A DNA stretch of 64,000 nt. It comes from Leptothrix discophora. Its GTDB lineage: Bacteria; Pseudomonadota; Gammaproteobacteria; Burkholderiales; Burkholderiaceae_C. The position numbers and the translations under genes were made by a program. Below, in pieces: positions 1 through 9,410 of this stretch. The stretch lies in contig NZ_JAUZEE010000004.1 in assembly GCF_030705305.1 (NCBI RefSeq), forward strand, positions 1 to 64,000, given 5' to 3'. The notes under the pieces are model-generated. The model was not told the DNA's origin. It saw nothing but the letters and a program-made list of their open reading frames with translations, and searched no databases. Numbering within the stretch: the stretch's first letter is position 1; each line of letters starts with the position of its first letter.

Positions 1-1
1 C

Positions 2-1525
2 GATCCTTGCTTTCGCTTCGATGCGGTTCAAGATGAGTTGGCTGGACGCTTACGGCTGGCAAGCCTCAACAATCACTACATCATCCGCGCCCGTCAGGTC
101 GGCTACCCTACCCTGACCTTGTACGCGTCGAGCGAAGACGAGGCCATTGAAGTCCAGCAGCGTATAGAGAGCGAGCGCCGTCGTGGCATCGTCATCGACT
201 ACGGCCTTGCACGGCGGACGACGTTCGCTGACCTGATGATTCGATACCTGCGCGAAGAAGCCCCTCGCCACAAGAGCTTCGAAGTCCAGGGCTACAAAAT
301 CAATGCCGTCCTGCAGGACGCCGGGTTGCCGCGTGAAGACATGGCCGCCATTTTGGCCGCACACCCCAATCCTCACCCGGTGTGGAAAGGCAAGGAGATG
401 CGCAAGCCGACCGGCGCGCGGATGAGTGAACCCTCGGAAGCCAGCAGGTTCGTGCGCAAGTCCTTTGCCGATGTCGGGCCCGAGGACTTCGAGGACTACG
501 CCGACGAGCGAGCCCAAGTCGTGGAGGCTGGCACCGTTGACAGGGAACTTGACATGTTCGTCGCCATCTGCAACGTGGCAATCGACAGGTGGCGGATTCC
601 GTGCATCAAGAGCCCTATGGACGGGGTTCGACGCCAGCAGTACTTCAACGAGCGTGACCGCCGCCTGAAAAGCGACGAAGAAGCGCGATTGCTGGAAGCT
701 GCGCGCATGGAAGACCGCACGAAGTCCATCGAGCGGAGACTAGAACAGTTGATGCAAGAGGAGCGGTCGGAAGCCGACGAAGCTGCCACCACCTACCGAC
801 GCAAGAAGATTGTCAAGGCTGCCCGCGAGCAGTACCAGGACGATGCGGCGCAGACCTACACCCACGTCGCACTTGTAGAAACGCTCATCCAGTTCCTGTT
901 GATGACCGGGGCACGTCGTAGCGAAGCCCTGAACTTGACGTGGTCGCGTTTGGACTTGGATACCCAGACCGCGCTACTCCCCGAAACGAAGAACGGGCGA
1001 GCGCGCAAGCTGTCTATCCGCATGGACCTGGTCGGCATGCTCCGCGTCCTCCCGCGCACCTCCGAACATGTGTTCCCCATCTCCGTTGACGGACTTCGCA
1101 AGGCGTGGGCGCGCATTTGCCAGGCAGCGAAGTTGACCTGCGGCGACGAGTTGCGGGTTCACGACCTGCGCCACGAAGCGATTTCCCGTGTCGCCGAGGC
1201 AGGCAGCAACACCCCAGGCGGGTTCACGCTGGTTGACCTGCAAGCCTTCAGCGGCCACCGCGACACACGCATGCTCCTGCGGTACTCGCACCTATGCGCC
1301 CAAAGTCTGGCGAAGCGGTTGGACGAAGCCTTCGCGGACTCGAACCAAGTCACGATGCACCACGGCGTACGCCGATTGAAGAAGGGGGCGGCGGTGAGCA
1401 TTGCCGACCTGTGTGGATCGGTGCCGCCGACCCCACCCGCGCCAAAGCCGTCTACGACCCCGCTCACTTTCAAGCTGCCATCAGCATGCCTGACCTGGGG
1501 AACAATCTCCTACAAGGCAGCCTGA
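2..1525 (+). CDS. Tyrosine recombinase / site-specific integrase, 5' end probably outside window
   Basis: Catalyses integration and excision of the island by strand exchange through a covalent tyrosine intermediate. Counting from the TTG at base 38, the C-terminal catalytic domain shows the family residues: Arg293 in TGARRSE, H375-x-x-R378 in HDLRH, His407 in SGHRD and the nucleophile Tyr416 in LLRYSHL. Residues 55-250 would be the core-binding domain, with a long charged helical insert around 205-270. The frame stays open with no stop back to base 2 and no good ATG or Shine-Dalgarno near base 38, so the true start probably lies upstream. The gene is the leftmost of the island and points inward from the side where the intact tRNA-Pro should lie, the usual place for a tRNA-targeting integrase. 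Family assignment is firm; subfamily is not. Confidence 0.93.
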   Translation, partial: DPCFRFDAVQDELAGRLRLASLNNHYIIRARQVGYPTLTLYASSEDEAIEVQQRIESERRRGIVIDYGLARRTTFADLMIRYLREEAPRHKSFEVQGYKINAVLQDAGLPREDMAAILAAHPNPHPVWKGKEMRKPTGARMSEPSEASRFVRKSFADVGPEDFEDYADERAQVVEAGTVDRELDMFVAICNVAIDRWRIPCIKSPMDGVRRQQYFNERDRRLKSDEEARLLEAARMEDRTKSIERRLEQLMQEERSEADEAATTYRRKKIVKAAREQYQDDAAQTYTHVALVETLIQFLLMTGARRSEALNLTWSRLDLDTQTALLPETKNGRARKLSIRMDLVGMLRVLPRTSEHVFPISVDGLRKAWARICQAAKLTCGDELRVHDLRHEAISRVAEAGSNTPGGFTLVDLQAFSGHRDTRMLLRYSHLCAQSLAKRLDEAFADSNQVTMHHGVRRLKKGAAVSIADLCGSVPPTPPAPKPSTTPLTFKLPSACLTWGTISYKAA

Positions 1526-1606
1526 ACGCGCACCGGGCGCGATACCTGTCTCACCAACATCAATGCGCTGGCTCCGTCAGCCGTTTTCCATCATTCACAC
1601 CCATCC

Positions 1607-1972
1607 ATGACAACTTTCACCTACACCAGCTTTGAAGAAAGCCTCTCCTTCGCCAACAGTGACGAAGGCGCCGATTGGGTTCAATCGCAACGTGTTGGCG
1701 CAACAAAGAACACCGGCTACCAAGACGACTCGCTGTACATCGACCTTTACGCAAGTCCTGAGGCGGCAGCCCTGAGCGCGCTCGTTGATTGGGAAGACAG
1801 CGGGACTTCAAGATTCAGTGTCCACACCGTGCGAATCAATGGGGAGACGATGTTCGGAGCGGACATTGACCACAATGACGGCATGACTCACACGGACCGG
1901 GGCGGCTTCATTGCCTTCCTGCGCGGGGATGACTGGCTTGATGCCGACTGGGTTCAAGACGTGACGCAATAG
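1607..1972 (+). CDS. Hypothetical island protein, 121 aa
   Basis: I do not recognise this family. The product is small and acidic, with many Asp, Glu and Thr residues, no signal peptide and no membrane segment. It has motifs such as SLYIDLYASPEAA and GADIDHNDG. It lies between the integrase and an AlpA-like HTH gene on the same strand. No strong Shine-Dalgarno precedes the ATG. Acidic proteins of this size next to integrases are sometimes antirestriction or DNA-mimic proteins, but nothing here proves that. Confidence 0.6.
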   Translation: MTTFTYTSFEESLSFANSDEGADWVQSQRVGATKNTGYQDDSLYIDLYASPEAAALSALVDWEDSGTSRFSVHTVRINGETMFGADIDHNDGMTHTDRGGFIAFLRGDDWLDADWVQDVTQ

Positions 1973-2039
1973 TCACTCGACGAAGCGAGGTAACGAACGG
2001 TTCATGCAGTGATGTTCGCGCTATACGGGAGGCAGTCAT

Positions 2040-2288
2040 GTGACTGCTTACCTTTGGGAACTGCACATGGACCGTCTTCTGACGCCCCGCGAACTGAGCG
2101 CCATCATCGCGCTCGCACAACGAACCATCTACAACCGCCGCGCGACCGGCGGTGACCTACCGCCCGCCATCGTCCTTGGACGACGCGTTCGGTTCAAGGC
2201 TGCCGATGTCCATCAATGGATGGAGCGCCACCGAGAAAACCGGGGCGAGCACACTGGCAATGGTCCCGATGAAGGAGACCGGGCATGA
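2040..2288 (+). CDS. AlpA/excisionase-like HTH DNA-binding protein
   Basis: A MerR/AlpA-type winged helix-turn-helix occupies nearly the whole protein: LLTPRELSAI, then RTIYNRRATGGDLPP, then a wing with GRRVRFKAADVHQWM. In integrative elements such proteins act as excision factors or activate the integrase and replication genes. The start chosen is GTG at 2040 because GGGAGG (2027-2032) stands 7 bases before it; an ATG at 2038 is followed at once by TGA. An in-frame ATG at 2067 would give 73 aa but has a weaker ribosome site. The stop overlaps the next gene by ATGA, so translation is probably coupled to the helicase-primase. Confidence 0.82.
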   Translation: MTAYLWELHMDRLLTPRELSAIIALAQRTIYNRRATGGDLPPAIVLGRRVRFKAADVHQWMERHRENRGEHTGNGPDEGDRA

Positions 2289-3538
2289 GCCGCCGCCCTC
2301 CTTTCGAGCCCATCGGCTACGCGCACAAGCTTGAGAAGTCCGGCAACTACGCTGCCGCAGACCAGCTCCTTCACCAGTGGACCGGAACCCACTGGGGCAT
2401 GATTGACGACGAAGCAGGCATGCGCATGGCGCTCCGGTGGATTGCTGACGGCCATCACGGCATCGTCAACGCAGCCAACGCCAAAGCCACCCACCAAACG
2501 GCACTGCTCTGGCTTCCTGCCTTGCCGGAGCCCACGCCTGCCGCCGTGATTCCAGTGCAGAACGGCTACCTGCACCTTGACGGCTCGCCAAGCCTGCTCC
2601 CCGCAGACAAGGCGCTCGGGCTACGTCACGTGCTTCGCTGCGACTACGACCCCGGCGCATCGGCCCCTGTGGCTTTCGAGAAGCTGTTGGGCCGGATTCT
2701 TCCCGACCCTGCGGTAAGGGGCCGCGTGCAAGAGTACATCGGCTACACGCTGCTGCCTGACGCCCGCTTTCAGCTCGCACAAATCTGGCTAGGCTCCGGA
2801 GCGAACGGCAAAGGAACGCTGGCGAACATCGTGCAGGCCCTTCACGAGCGAAAGGCGGCTGTCTCTCCAAGCACGCTGAACGGCTTCCAGGCCGCCGTCG
2901 TGCTGGGGGCCTCGCTCCTCTTCTGCGACGAAGCCCCGGCGAACGAATGGTGCGAGCAGACCATCAAGTCCATGATTGCGGGTGAATCGGTACTCATTGA
3001 CCGAAAGTACCTGTCGCCGATTACGACCCGCGTCTGTGGCAAGTGGCTCATTCTTGCCAACCATATCCCGGCCGTGAAGGACCAGTCCAACGGCTTCTGG
3101 CGACGGTTCGATATCGTCCCCTTCAGCGTTGAAATTCCGGCCAGCGAGCGCGACCCCTTGTTGGCTGACCACATCGTCAAACATGAACTGACCGGGGTGC
3201 TCAATTGGGCGCTGGAAGGGCTGCAACGCTTGCTGGCGCGGGGTCGGTTCGACACCGCCCCTGCAGCCATGAGGGCGGCCGCCCAGACCGCACGAACCGA
3301 GACGAACTCGGTTCACGCGTGGGTGAACACAGTCGGCGTCGAACGCACCCTGACCACGGACACATCCAAGGCAGAGGTCTACACGGCCTATGCCGCGTGG
3401 TGCCGGGAGAACAACATGGGAGTGGTTGCATCCCCGAAGTTCTGGAAGCGCTTGCCCGACTCCCTTGGCGAAGTGCTGGAAGACCGCGCAGTCACGAAGG
3501 CCGGGCGCATTCGCACCTGCAACGTCCGCTTGCCCTGA
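2285..3538 (+). CDS. P4/D5-type superfamily 3 helicase-primase C-terminal protein
   Basis: This is the replicative helicase part of phage P4 alpha or poxvirus D5-like proteins. It unwinds origin DNA with ATP, usually as a hexameric ring. The SF3 core is clear: Walker A GSGANGKGT at residues 170-178, Walker B LLFCDE at 211-216, and motif C with the sensor Asn in LILANH at 255-260, followed by an Arg-rich FWRRFD segment. Residues 1-145 resemble the D5-N region. At 417 aa it is shorter than full primase-helicases, and no zinc or TOPRIM primase motif is visible, so priming would need another protein. It is translationally coupled to the upstream HTH gene. Its presence suggests autonomous replication of the excised island. 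Confidence 0.9.
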   Translation: MSRRPPFEPIGYAHKLEKSGNYAAADQLLHQWTGTHWGMIDDEAGMRMALRWIADGHHGIVNAANAKATHQTALLWLPALPEPTPAAVIPVQNGYLHLDGSPSLLPADKALGLRHVLRCDYDPGASAPVAFEKLLGRILPDPAVRGRVQEYIGYTLLPDARFQLAQIWLGSGANGKGTLANIVQALHERKAAVSPSTLNGFQAAVVLGASLLFCDEAPANEWCEQTIKSMIAGESVLIDRKYLSPITTRVCGKWLILANHIPAVKDQSNGFWRRFDIVPFSVEIPASERDPLLADHIVKHELTGVLNWALEGLQRLLARGRFDTAPAAMRAAAQTARTETNSVHAWVNTVGVERTLTTDTSKAEVYTAYAAWCRENNMGVVASPKFWKRLPDSLGEVLEDRAVTKAGRIRTCNVRLP

Positions 3539-3564
3539 CCATCTGGGCGTAGGCTTCGGTCACA

Positions 3565-3591
3565 AGAACAGCCGCTGAACACGGCTGTTCT
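3565..3591 (+). terminator. Perfect 10-bp hairpin after the helicase gene
   Basis: AGAACAGCCG and CGGCTGTTCT form a perfect stem around a 7-base loop, 26 bases after the helicase stop codon. No T-run follows, so this is either a weak or factor-assisted terminator or a 3'-end stabilising hairpin. The rest of 3539-3860 shows no convincing gene. Confidence 0.5.
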
Positions 3592-3860
3592 CCATCATGA
3601 CCAGACTGACCGGCCTTTTCTGAAAACCTCGTCCGCTGCGCCGCTCACCCTAGACGTCCTTCTTCTTTCGCCCGCGAACAAGATAGGACACTCAGGAAAA
3701 GTTTTGCCGGAACCCCGGTCAAGCTCGGTCACTCGAAAAATCCGCCCGATCGCGGCGCTTTTTCGTGACCAAGCTGCACACCCTCCCAGTAAGAATCAAG
3801 GGCAACCAGGGCCGATGCCAACGGCATCGTCGCAGCCTCAATCAATAGAACACAAAACAG

Positions 3861-4184
3861 ATGCGTCCACCCAAACCCAAGAGCTTCACGGCGATGACCA
3901 ACTGTCACCCGCGTGACTTCGTCGAGAACTGCATTGCGTTGCCCGTCGACGTTGCCTGCGACTACATCGACCGCTGCTATGCCAAGGCTGCAGACCCAAG
4001 CGCCTGGCGGCACGACTACTGCGTTGAAGCAGTCTGGCGGCTCAATCACTGGCGCACACTCCTCGACCCGTCTTCCAGCCACGACGCGCTGGAGATAGCC
4101 GCCTACTTGCGAGCATTCCCCCCATTCGACTACGAAGCATATCTGGAGGCACGGGACAGGAAACGCTTCCCAGGCGCGCTGTAG
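3861..4184 (+). CDS. Hypothetical island protein, 107 aa
   Basis: Unrecognised small protein. It is rich in aromatic residues and Cys, with CHPRDFVENC, CDYIDRCY and WRHDYCVEAVWRLNHW, suggesting a compact helical fold, possibly metal-binding. No signal peptide. The start is uncertain: ATG 3861 and ATG 3894 are both possible and neither has a strong ribosome site. It ends 18 bases before the stop codon of the convergent res gene, which supports this as a real gene boundary. Confidence 0.5.
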   Translation: MRPPKPKSFTAMTNCHPRDFVENCIALPVDVACDYIDRCYAKAADPSAWRHDYCVEAVWRLNHWRTLLDPSSSHDALEIAAYLRAFPPFDYEAYLEARDRKRFPGAL

Positions 4185-4202
4185 CGCGTCGCCAGGGGAA
4201 AG

Positions 4203-6692
4203 CTATTCGTACCTTAGCCGACCGACCTCGAACAGCCCGTCATCGACCAAGTCGCCATCGACCAGGCGGAACAGGCGTAGCTCCTTCTTGTCTTTGGCAC
4301 CGACACCGACCATGAACGCCCGGCCGTACTGCACATGCACGGCCCCCGCCTTCTCTTTGTCGTACTGCTGGAGCTGTGGCCCCTTGAACTCGACCAGCGC
4401 CACGCCGCCGCCCGTCTTGCGGTCCTTCACCGCCACCAGGAAGTCCGGGAAGAAGCCGACGCCGCTGGACCAGCGGTACAGCGCCACCGACTCGGGTTGC
4501 CGCACAGGGTTGCGATGCCACCACTCCACCTCAGGCGCGATGTCCAGCATCTCGGCAAAGCGAAGCTCTTCCGGCGACAGGTCGGCCGGGAAGATGCCGT
4601 AGACGTTGCGCTTCGACGGCTCAAGCCGGAACTTGGACCGTTGAACCAGGGGCAGCGTCACGGATACGGCTTGAATCTGGATCGCGCGGCAGCGCTTGTG
4701 CGCCTGCCGAATCAGCGTCGGGTTGCGGACCAACACCAGCTCCAGTTGCTGGGTCAGTTCCTCATCGGACCCCGGTAAGTCGAAGCCCCCGGCCTCTATC
4801 GCATCGCGGAACCGCTTGCGCAGCGCCTGGAGGAACTGGCGGTTGTCCACGTCGGGATACTCGAAAGCAACCTGCCGCGCACGCTGCGCGATGCTGGCCG
4901 CCGACATCTTGGCCCAGACATCCGCGTCGTCGGGGGTGTCGGCCGTCTCGAAGATATCCACGGTCCGCTTGACCAGCTTGGTCCGGCTGCGCTCACGGTC
5001 AGCCAGCACAGCCGAGAAGTCCACGAAGGACACCAACTGCGCCTCGAAGTCGTCGGGGTTGCTGGGCAGCATTTCCGTGACGAACGGCGGCAGGCCTTGA
5101 ACCTTCAGCGGGTAGTCGTACTGTTCCTCCGCGTCCAGCTTGAACGCGTTGACCAACGCTGTCGGCCCATCGTGCGCGCCGTGGGTCAGTTCGGTCTTCG
5201 CCAGCTCAGGGAACAGGGCGGAAGTGTGCTGCGGCATCGGCACCACGCCATGACCTGAATTTTCGGTCGGCGTCACGGAATCGGTGCTGTCGGGCGTGAC
5301 GAAGGCGGCTGATGGAGTTTGATCGGAAGGCGGAAATATCGCCGCCGTCTGGCCTGTTTTCACAACCTGCACAAACGATGAGTCCACCGTGAACGTCACG
5401 ACCGTTTCGGGCATGGTGTTGGCGGTGTGCTCTTGCAGCTTGTTGATGACCGCCGCCGCACCCGTCAGACCCTCTTGGGCCTCACGGTTGGCGAGGAAAA
5501 CATAGCCGTAGTTCAAGACCTGCGGGGTGCCAGGTCGGCGCTGCAGGAGGGAATGCACGCGCATGATGCGGCCGACCACCTGGATGCCAAAGTTCGCGTC
5601 ACGAGTGCCGCGCAGGGCTGCCAGGGTGAACGCGCGCGGGGCATCGAAGCCCATGGCAATCGCCATCTTGAACACCAACACCTCGACGGCCGGGTCATTC
5701 GCGAGGGCTTGCAAGTTCGGGTCCGGTTCGTCGGAGACGTGGACCTTCACGGCCGACGCAGGGAACTTGAGCGGCCCGGTCAGGTAGTCGCGGGCCTTCT
5801 CCAGCGCCGCGCCACCGTTGGGCACCTGCACGAGCATCAGCGGAGTTAGCGTGACGCCGTCACTGGCGAGCACGCCTTTGATGTGACGATGCATCGCCGC
5901 GCACTCGGACATGGCAACTTCCTCGAAGTCGACCAAGGCGGCATCGTCGTTGTTGCCAGTCAGGAATTGAGCTGTCTTGACGCCCAGCTTGAGCAGCCCG
6001 GCCTGATAGCCCTCGTGGCGCGTGATGCTGGCCCAGTCTGCCGAGTCGCCCACCTGGTAGCCCGTTTTCTCAGCGAAGCTGGCAACGTCGGTATCCCGAG
6101 GCGTGGCGGTCATCATCAAGGCGTAGTCGGGCTCCAGTACCTCAGCGAAGAAGCGGTAAGCCTCCTTCGCCTTGACGAAGCCGTGATGGGCCTCGTCCAC
6201 GACCACACCCACACGCAGACCCAGGGCGCGGGCTTGTGCAATGAGGTCATCGACCGACAGGCCAGCGTCGCCTGTGGTGCGTGCCAGGCGCGATTCCTTG
6301 GACTTGGCCGCCACCGTCTGCCAGGTGATGACGAACATCGCACCGGAGGCCAGCTCATCCGGGGTGCGCTGGTGCTCGATGTTCAGAATTTTCAGTTGCG
6401 GGGCCTGTCGTTGCAGGCTGGCCGCCGCTTGGTCAATCAGCGTGGCGTAGGGCGCAAACCAAAACCACACCACGTCGTCCAGCGCCGAGAACCGGGCCAC
6501 GACCTCAGTCGCAATCAGCGTCTTGCCGATGCCGGTCGGCGCTTGCAGCATGACCGCCGCCGACTGCTTGCGCAGCTTGCCCAACTCTTTCGGATTGGTC
6601 AGGCGGTTGTAGTCGTCACGCACGTTCTGAAAGCGCGTCACGAGCGCGCCGATGTGACGCTCTTGGAATAGCAGTGGGTCGATGCGGCTCAT
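4203..6692 (-). CDS. res: Type III restriction enzyme, Res subunit
   Basis: The nuclease and translocase subunit of a type III restriction-modification system. It hydrolyses ATP on recognising unmodified sites and cuts about 25 bases away. It has an SF2 helicase core with Walker A APTGIGKT (51-58), DEAH at 166-169 and a TATP motif near 194. Near the C-terminus, around residues 745-770, FPDFLVAV followed by ALVEFKG fits a PD-(D/E)xK nuclease. At 829 aa it is somewhat shorter than classic Res proteins. The ATG at 6692 overlaps the mod stop (ATGA), so Res is probably made only after Mod, the protective order. A longer upstream frame lies inside mod and is not used. Confidence 0.92.
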   Translation of the reverse strand: MSRIDPLLFQERHIGALVTRFQNVRDDYNRLTNPKELGKLRKQSAAVMLQAPTGIGKTLIATEVVARFSALDDVVWFWFAPYATLIDQAAASLQRQAPQLKILNIEHQRTPDELASGAMFVITWQTVAAKSKESRLARTTGDAGLSVDDLIAQARALGLRVGVVVDEAHHGFVKAKEAYRFFAEVLEPDYALMMTATPRDTDVASFAEKTGYQVGDSADWASITRHEGYQAGLLKLGVKTAQFLTGNNDDAALVDFEEVAMSECAAMHRHIKGVLASDGVTLTPLMLVQVPNGGAALEKARDYLTGPLKFPASAVKVHVSDEPDPNLQALANDPAVEVLVFKMAIAMGFDAPRAFTLAALRGTRDANFGIQVVGRIMRVHSLLQRRPGTPQVLNYGYVFLANREAQEGLTGAAAVINKLQEHTANTMPETVVTFTVDSSFVQVVKTGQTAAIFPPSDQTPSAAFVTPDSTDSVTPTENSGHGVVPMPQHTSALFPELAKTELTHGAHDGPTALVNAFKLDAEEQYDYPLKVQGLPPFVTEMLPSNPDDFEAQLVSFVDFSAVLADRERSRTKLVKRTVDIFETADTPDDADVWAKMSAASIAQRARQVAFEYPDVDNRQFLQALRKRFRDAIEAGGFDLPGSDEELTQQLELVLVRNPTLIRQAHKRCRAIQIQAVSVTLPLVQRSKFRLEPSKRNVYGIFPADLSPEELRFAEMLDIAPEVEWWHRNPVRQPESVALYRWSSGVGFFPDFLVAVKDRKTGGGVALVEFKGPQLQQYDKEKAGAVHVQYGRAFMVGVGAKDKKELRLFRLVDGDLVDDGLFEVGRLRYE

Positions 6693-8407
6693 GCTTGGTT
6701 CCCTCCCAGCTTGCCGAACCTGAAGCCGCGCGTCAGGTCTGCGGGCACCTCTCGCAGATTGTTCTCGTTGACCAAGCCCACCAAAGCGGCGGGGGTCCAT
6801 GTGTAAATGATCGCCTGCGGGTGCTGTTCCAGCGCCTCACGCAAAGCGGCCTTCATCTTGGGCTTGGTCGAGGGTAGGTAGACGAGTGCCTGCCCGTTCC
6901 AGACCGACACCGATGCCAGCTTGCCGGTCGGTGTGAGCGGATGATGGTGCTTCATCTGGATGTAGGACCAGACCATGCCGTCATCCAAGCGCTCTTCCAA
7001 ACGGTGGGTGGGGACGTGCTTGGCCCGCGCGTAAGCAAAGCTGCCGCCCAGGCCTTCGACCTGTTCACCCTTGGCTAACGTATAGCCCTCTGCGATACGG
7101 CGTACGCGAGTTGCGCAAACGTCACGACAAAGGTTCTTGTTCGGCTCATCGTTCGTTGCTTCGGTGCTGGACACAAGGATGAAACGGCGTTCGCCCCCGT
7201 CCTCTTCGTTCAGTTGCATGACTGCATCAGCGAGCGTCCCCGAGCCGGCAAAGAAGTCGAGCACGATTGCATCACGCGCAGCAACGAACGAAAGCAGGTG
7301 CGTGATGAGTTCTACAGGCTTCGGGTTGTTGAACGGCGCTGCCCCCCCGAAGATGCGCTTCAACTCGTTCGGCCCCTTGCGCCCGTCAAGTTCAATAACG
7401 CTCGGCAACTTGACCATGAAGTCACGGGCGTAGACCTTCAGTTCAACAATCTTGTTCTCGTCTTCGCCGTACAAAATCGCGTCGTCAGCAATGAGCGCCT
7501 GCATGGTCTTCCACGGAAACCGGTAGCCCATGAGGGGCTGTTTGCAGGCCCTTCTGGTGACGGGGTGGGGTACGTCGTATCGGTACCCCTCTTTGCCCGG
7601 GTTGTGCACGCTTCGACTTCCGGCGTACACACCGTTGTGGTCGATGAACTTGTAGTCGGCGAGCGGCCCCAGGAACGGCTTGTTCTCTCGATACCATTCG
7701 GTGTACGCGGCCTGCAACGCCGCTGGGTCAGCATGTTCCTCAGTCAGACGCGACCCAATGCGCAACAGTTCGTCCTTGATGGCCGACTCCGGTGACTTCC
7801 ATACCGGTGGGTTCAGCTCTTTCCTCTTGGCGTAGACCAAGATGTACTCGTGCTCAATGGCAACTCGCGTCGGGTTGTTGTCGGTGACGTTCTTCCAGAT
7901 GACATTGCCGATGAAGTTATGCGCGCCAAAGACCCTGTTCATCAGTAGGCCAAGATTGAACAACTCGTTGTCGTCAATCGAAACGAGGATGACTCCGTCT
8001 TCGGCCAACAGGTCTTTCGCCAAACTCAACCGCTGGTGCATGAACTCCAACCACGTCGAGTGCCGGTAGCGGTCGGTGGCCTCGAAGTAGCTGTCGTTGT
8101 AGACGAAGTCCTTGCGTCCGGTGTTGTACGGAGGGTCGATGTAGATGACCTGCACTTGTTCGGCGTGCGTGCTAACCAGATGCCGCAGCGCGTCGTAGTT
8201 GTCACCTTCAATGATGAGATTGCGCCAGGGCGCGGGTCCGCAGGACAGGTCGGGGTCCAGTTCCAGGCCGACGAAGTCGCGGTTCAGGGCCTTGTCTGGC
8301 GCGATGTCGCGCCTCTCCCACACCAGGCCGTAAGGGGTCTGGCTGTCTCGTCGCTTCAGCAGCTCGATGAGCGCTTCTCGGCTCAGGTGTTCGTATTCTG
8401 TTGACAT
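6689..8407 (-). CDS. mod: Type III DNA methyltransferase, Mod subunit
   Basis: Adenine-N6 or cytosine-N4 DNA methyltransferase that also supplies target recognition to Res. The beta-class motif order is visible: DPPY at 91-94 (motif IV, catalytic), then DFFAGSGT at 384-391 (motif I, AdoMet binding). The variable stretch around residues 170-340 between them is the likely target-recognition region, with a further one in the C-terminal third. The first good start is the ATG at 8407; upstream codons in the frame are probably untranslated. It forms a two-gene operon with res, with a 4-base overlap. The pair is the island's obvious defence cargo; its recognition sequence cannot be read from the protein. 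Confidence 0.93.
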   Translation of the reverse strand: MSTEYEHLSREALIELLKRRDSQTPYGLVWERRDIAPDKALNRDFVGLELDPDLSCGPAPWRNLIIEGDNYDALRHLVSTHAEQVQVIYIDPPYNTGRKDFVYNDSYFEATDRYRHSTWLEFMHQRLSLAKDLLAEDGVILVSIDDNELFNLGLLMNRVFGAHNFIGNVIWKNVTDNNPTRVAIEHEYILVYAKRKELNPPVWKSPESAIKDELLRIGSRLTEEHADPAALQAAYTEWYRENKPFLGPLADYKFIDHNGVYAGSRSVHNPGKEGYRYDVPHPVTRRACKQPLMGYRFPWKTMQALIADDAILYGEDENKIVELKVYARDFMVKLPSVIELDGRKGPNELKRIFGGAAPFNNPKPVELITHLLSFVAARDAIVLDFFAGSGTLADAVMQLNEEDGGERRFILVSSTEATNDEPNKNLCRDVCATRVRRIAEGYTLAKGEQVEGLGGSFAYARAKHVPTHRLEERLDDGMVWSYIQMKHHHPLTPTGKLASVSVWNGQALVYLPSTKPKMKAALREALEQHPQAIIYTWTPAALVGLVNENNLREVPADLTRGFRFGKLGGNQA

Positions 8408-8612
8408 TCGGGCGTTTTTCCTCTGCCCGCCATTGTCAGCGATGACCACCATGAAAACTGCCCCCGGCCGCAGTGACGCAGCCGGGGACAGCAACCAGTA
8501 CGAGCGACGGCCGGTTCGCGAGCCGCAAGGTCAAAGCCTGGATTTGGGGCTTCAACGAGAAGGTTTCGTGCGGCGCGGTACCAGCCTGAGCCGCGCCCCA
8601 TTGCCTCCTTTT

Positions 8613-9410
8613 TTAGGAAAACAGTGTGTCCTCGAATCTGTATAGCGCGGATTGGAAGGATGACAGCGCATCGACCTGCTGCTGTGTCCACCCCAGGCCT
8701 TCCAGGTCACGACGCAGCTTGGCTTCAAATGCCGGGGTGCAGATGAAGATCAAGCGTCCCCACACTTGCCCCGGCCCGAGCAGCCGCGAGCCGTCACGCC
8801 GCCCCTTGTCCTGCAAGACCTTGCCCATCCAGGCCAAAAACGCCTTGTAGTCCTTGGCGTTCTTGCGCGAGCGCTCCACCTCAACCCACCACACTTGAGT
8901 GCCGCTCCGTAGCAAGACATCAGGCCGCTTGCCTGCGATTCCTGCTTCACTACCGAGCCAAAGGCCCTGCGAGATTTCGCGCTCGGTGGACACCCGAAAC
9001 CCCCGGACGATGCCAGCAATGGCAACCTGACTGCTTATCAGCCTATGGCGGTAGTAAGCCGAGCTGAAGCCGCGCACCAAGTCCTTGCCGCTGATAGCTG
9101 CCACGCCCGCAACTTTGAGCGCCCGCACTCCCCCTTCGGACAGCGCATAGATGACGCTGCCGTCAGGCCCCTGTCCAGCGATGACCAAGCGGTCTTCACG
9201 GAGGCGGCGCATCGTGCGCTGTGCCATCCGCACCGCCGAGCCGGTCGGCTGCGCTGGCTCCATGCCAGGCGGGCCGCTTGGCCTGAACGCCCAGCGTGTC
9301 CAGCACAGTGCGGCCAAGTCGCGCGTTCGCAACCAGCCAAAGCGGTGCAACGCCCGCAAGACCCGCGCTTCGTTTTCGCGGGCAATCAGCCGCCCGTCCT
9401 TTTTACTCAT
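8613..9410 (-). CDS. Replication-relaxation (Replic_Relax) family protein
   Basis: Members of this family occur on plasmids and integrative elements, where they are linked to replication control or mobilisation. The N-terminal third is a winged helix (RVLRALHRFGWLRTRDLAAL, then RTMRRLREDRLVI with a G-x-x-Y wing). The C-terminal half has RPDVLLR followed by VWWVEVERSRKN, a pattern like a PD-(D/E)xK or endonuclease-like fold. The start follows a strong AGGAGG six bases upstream; a second ATG three bases earlier is equally possible. It lies immediately left of the large palindrome-rich gene-free region and is transcribed away from it, which fits a protein acting on that DNA. Exact biochemical role unknown. 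Confidence 0.75.
   Translation of the reverse strand: MSKKDGRLIARENEARVLRALHRFGWLRTRDLAALCWTRWAFRPSGPPGMEPAQPTGSAVRMAQRTMRRLREDRLVIAGQGPDGSVIYALSEGGVRALKVAGVAAISGKDLVRGFSSAYYRHRLISSQVAIAGIVRGFRVSTEREISQGLWLGSEAGIAGKRPDVLLRSGTQVWWVEVERSRKNAKDYKAFLAWMGKVLQDKGRRDGSRLLGPGQVWGRLIFICTPAFEAKLRRDLEGLGWTQQQVDALSSFQSALYRFEDTLFS

Noticed and set aside
3704-3916. Possible 70-aa gene before the 107-aa island protein
   Set aside because: No ribosome site, low-complexity Ser/Pro/Gln sequence and overlap with the better candidate start at 3861.
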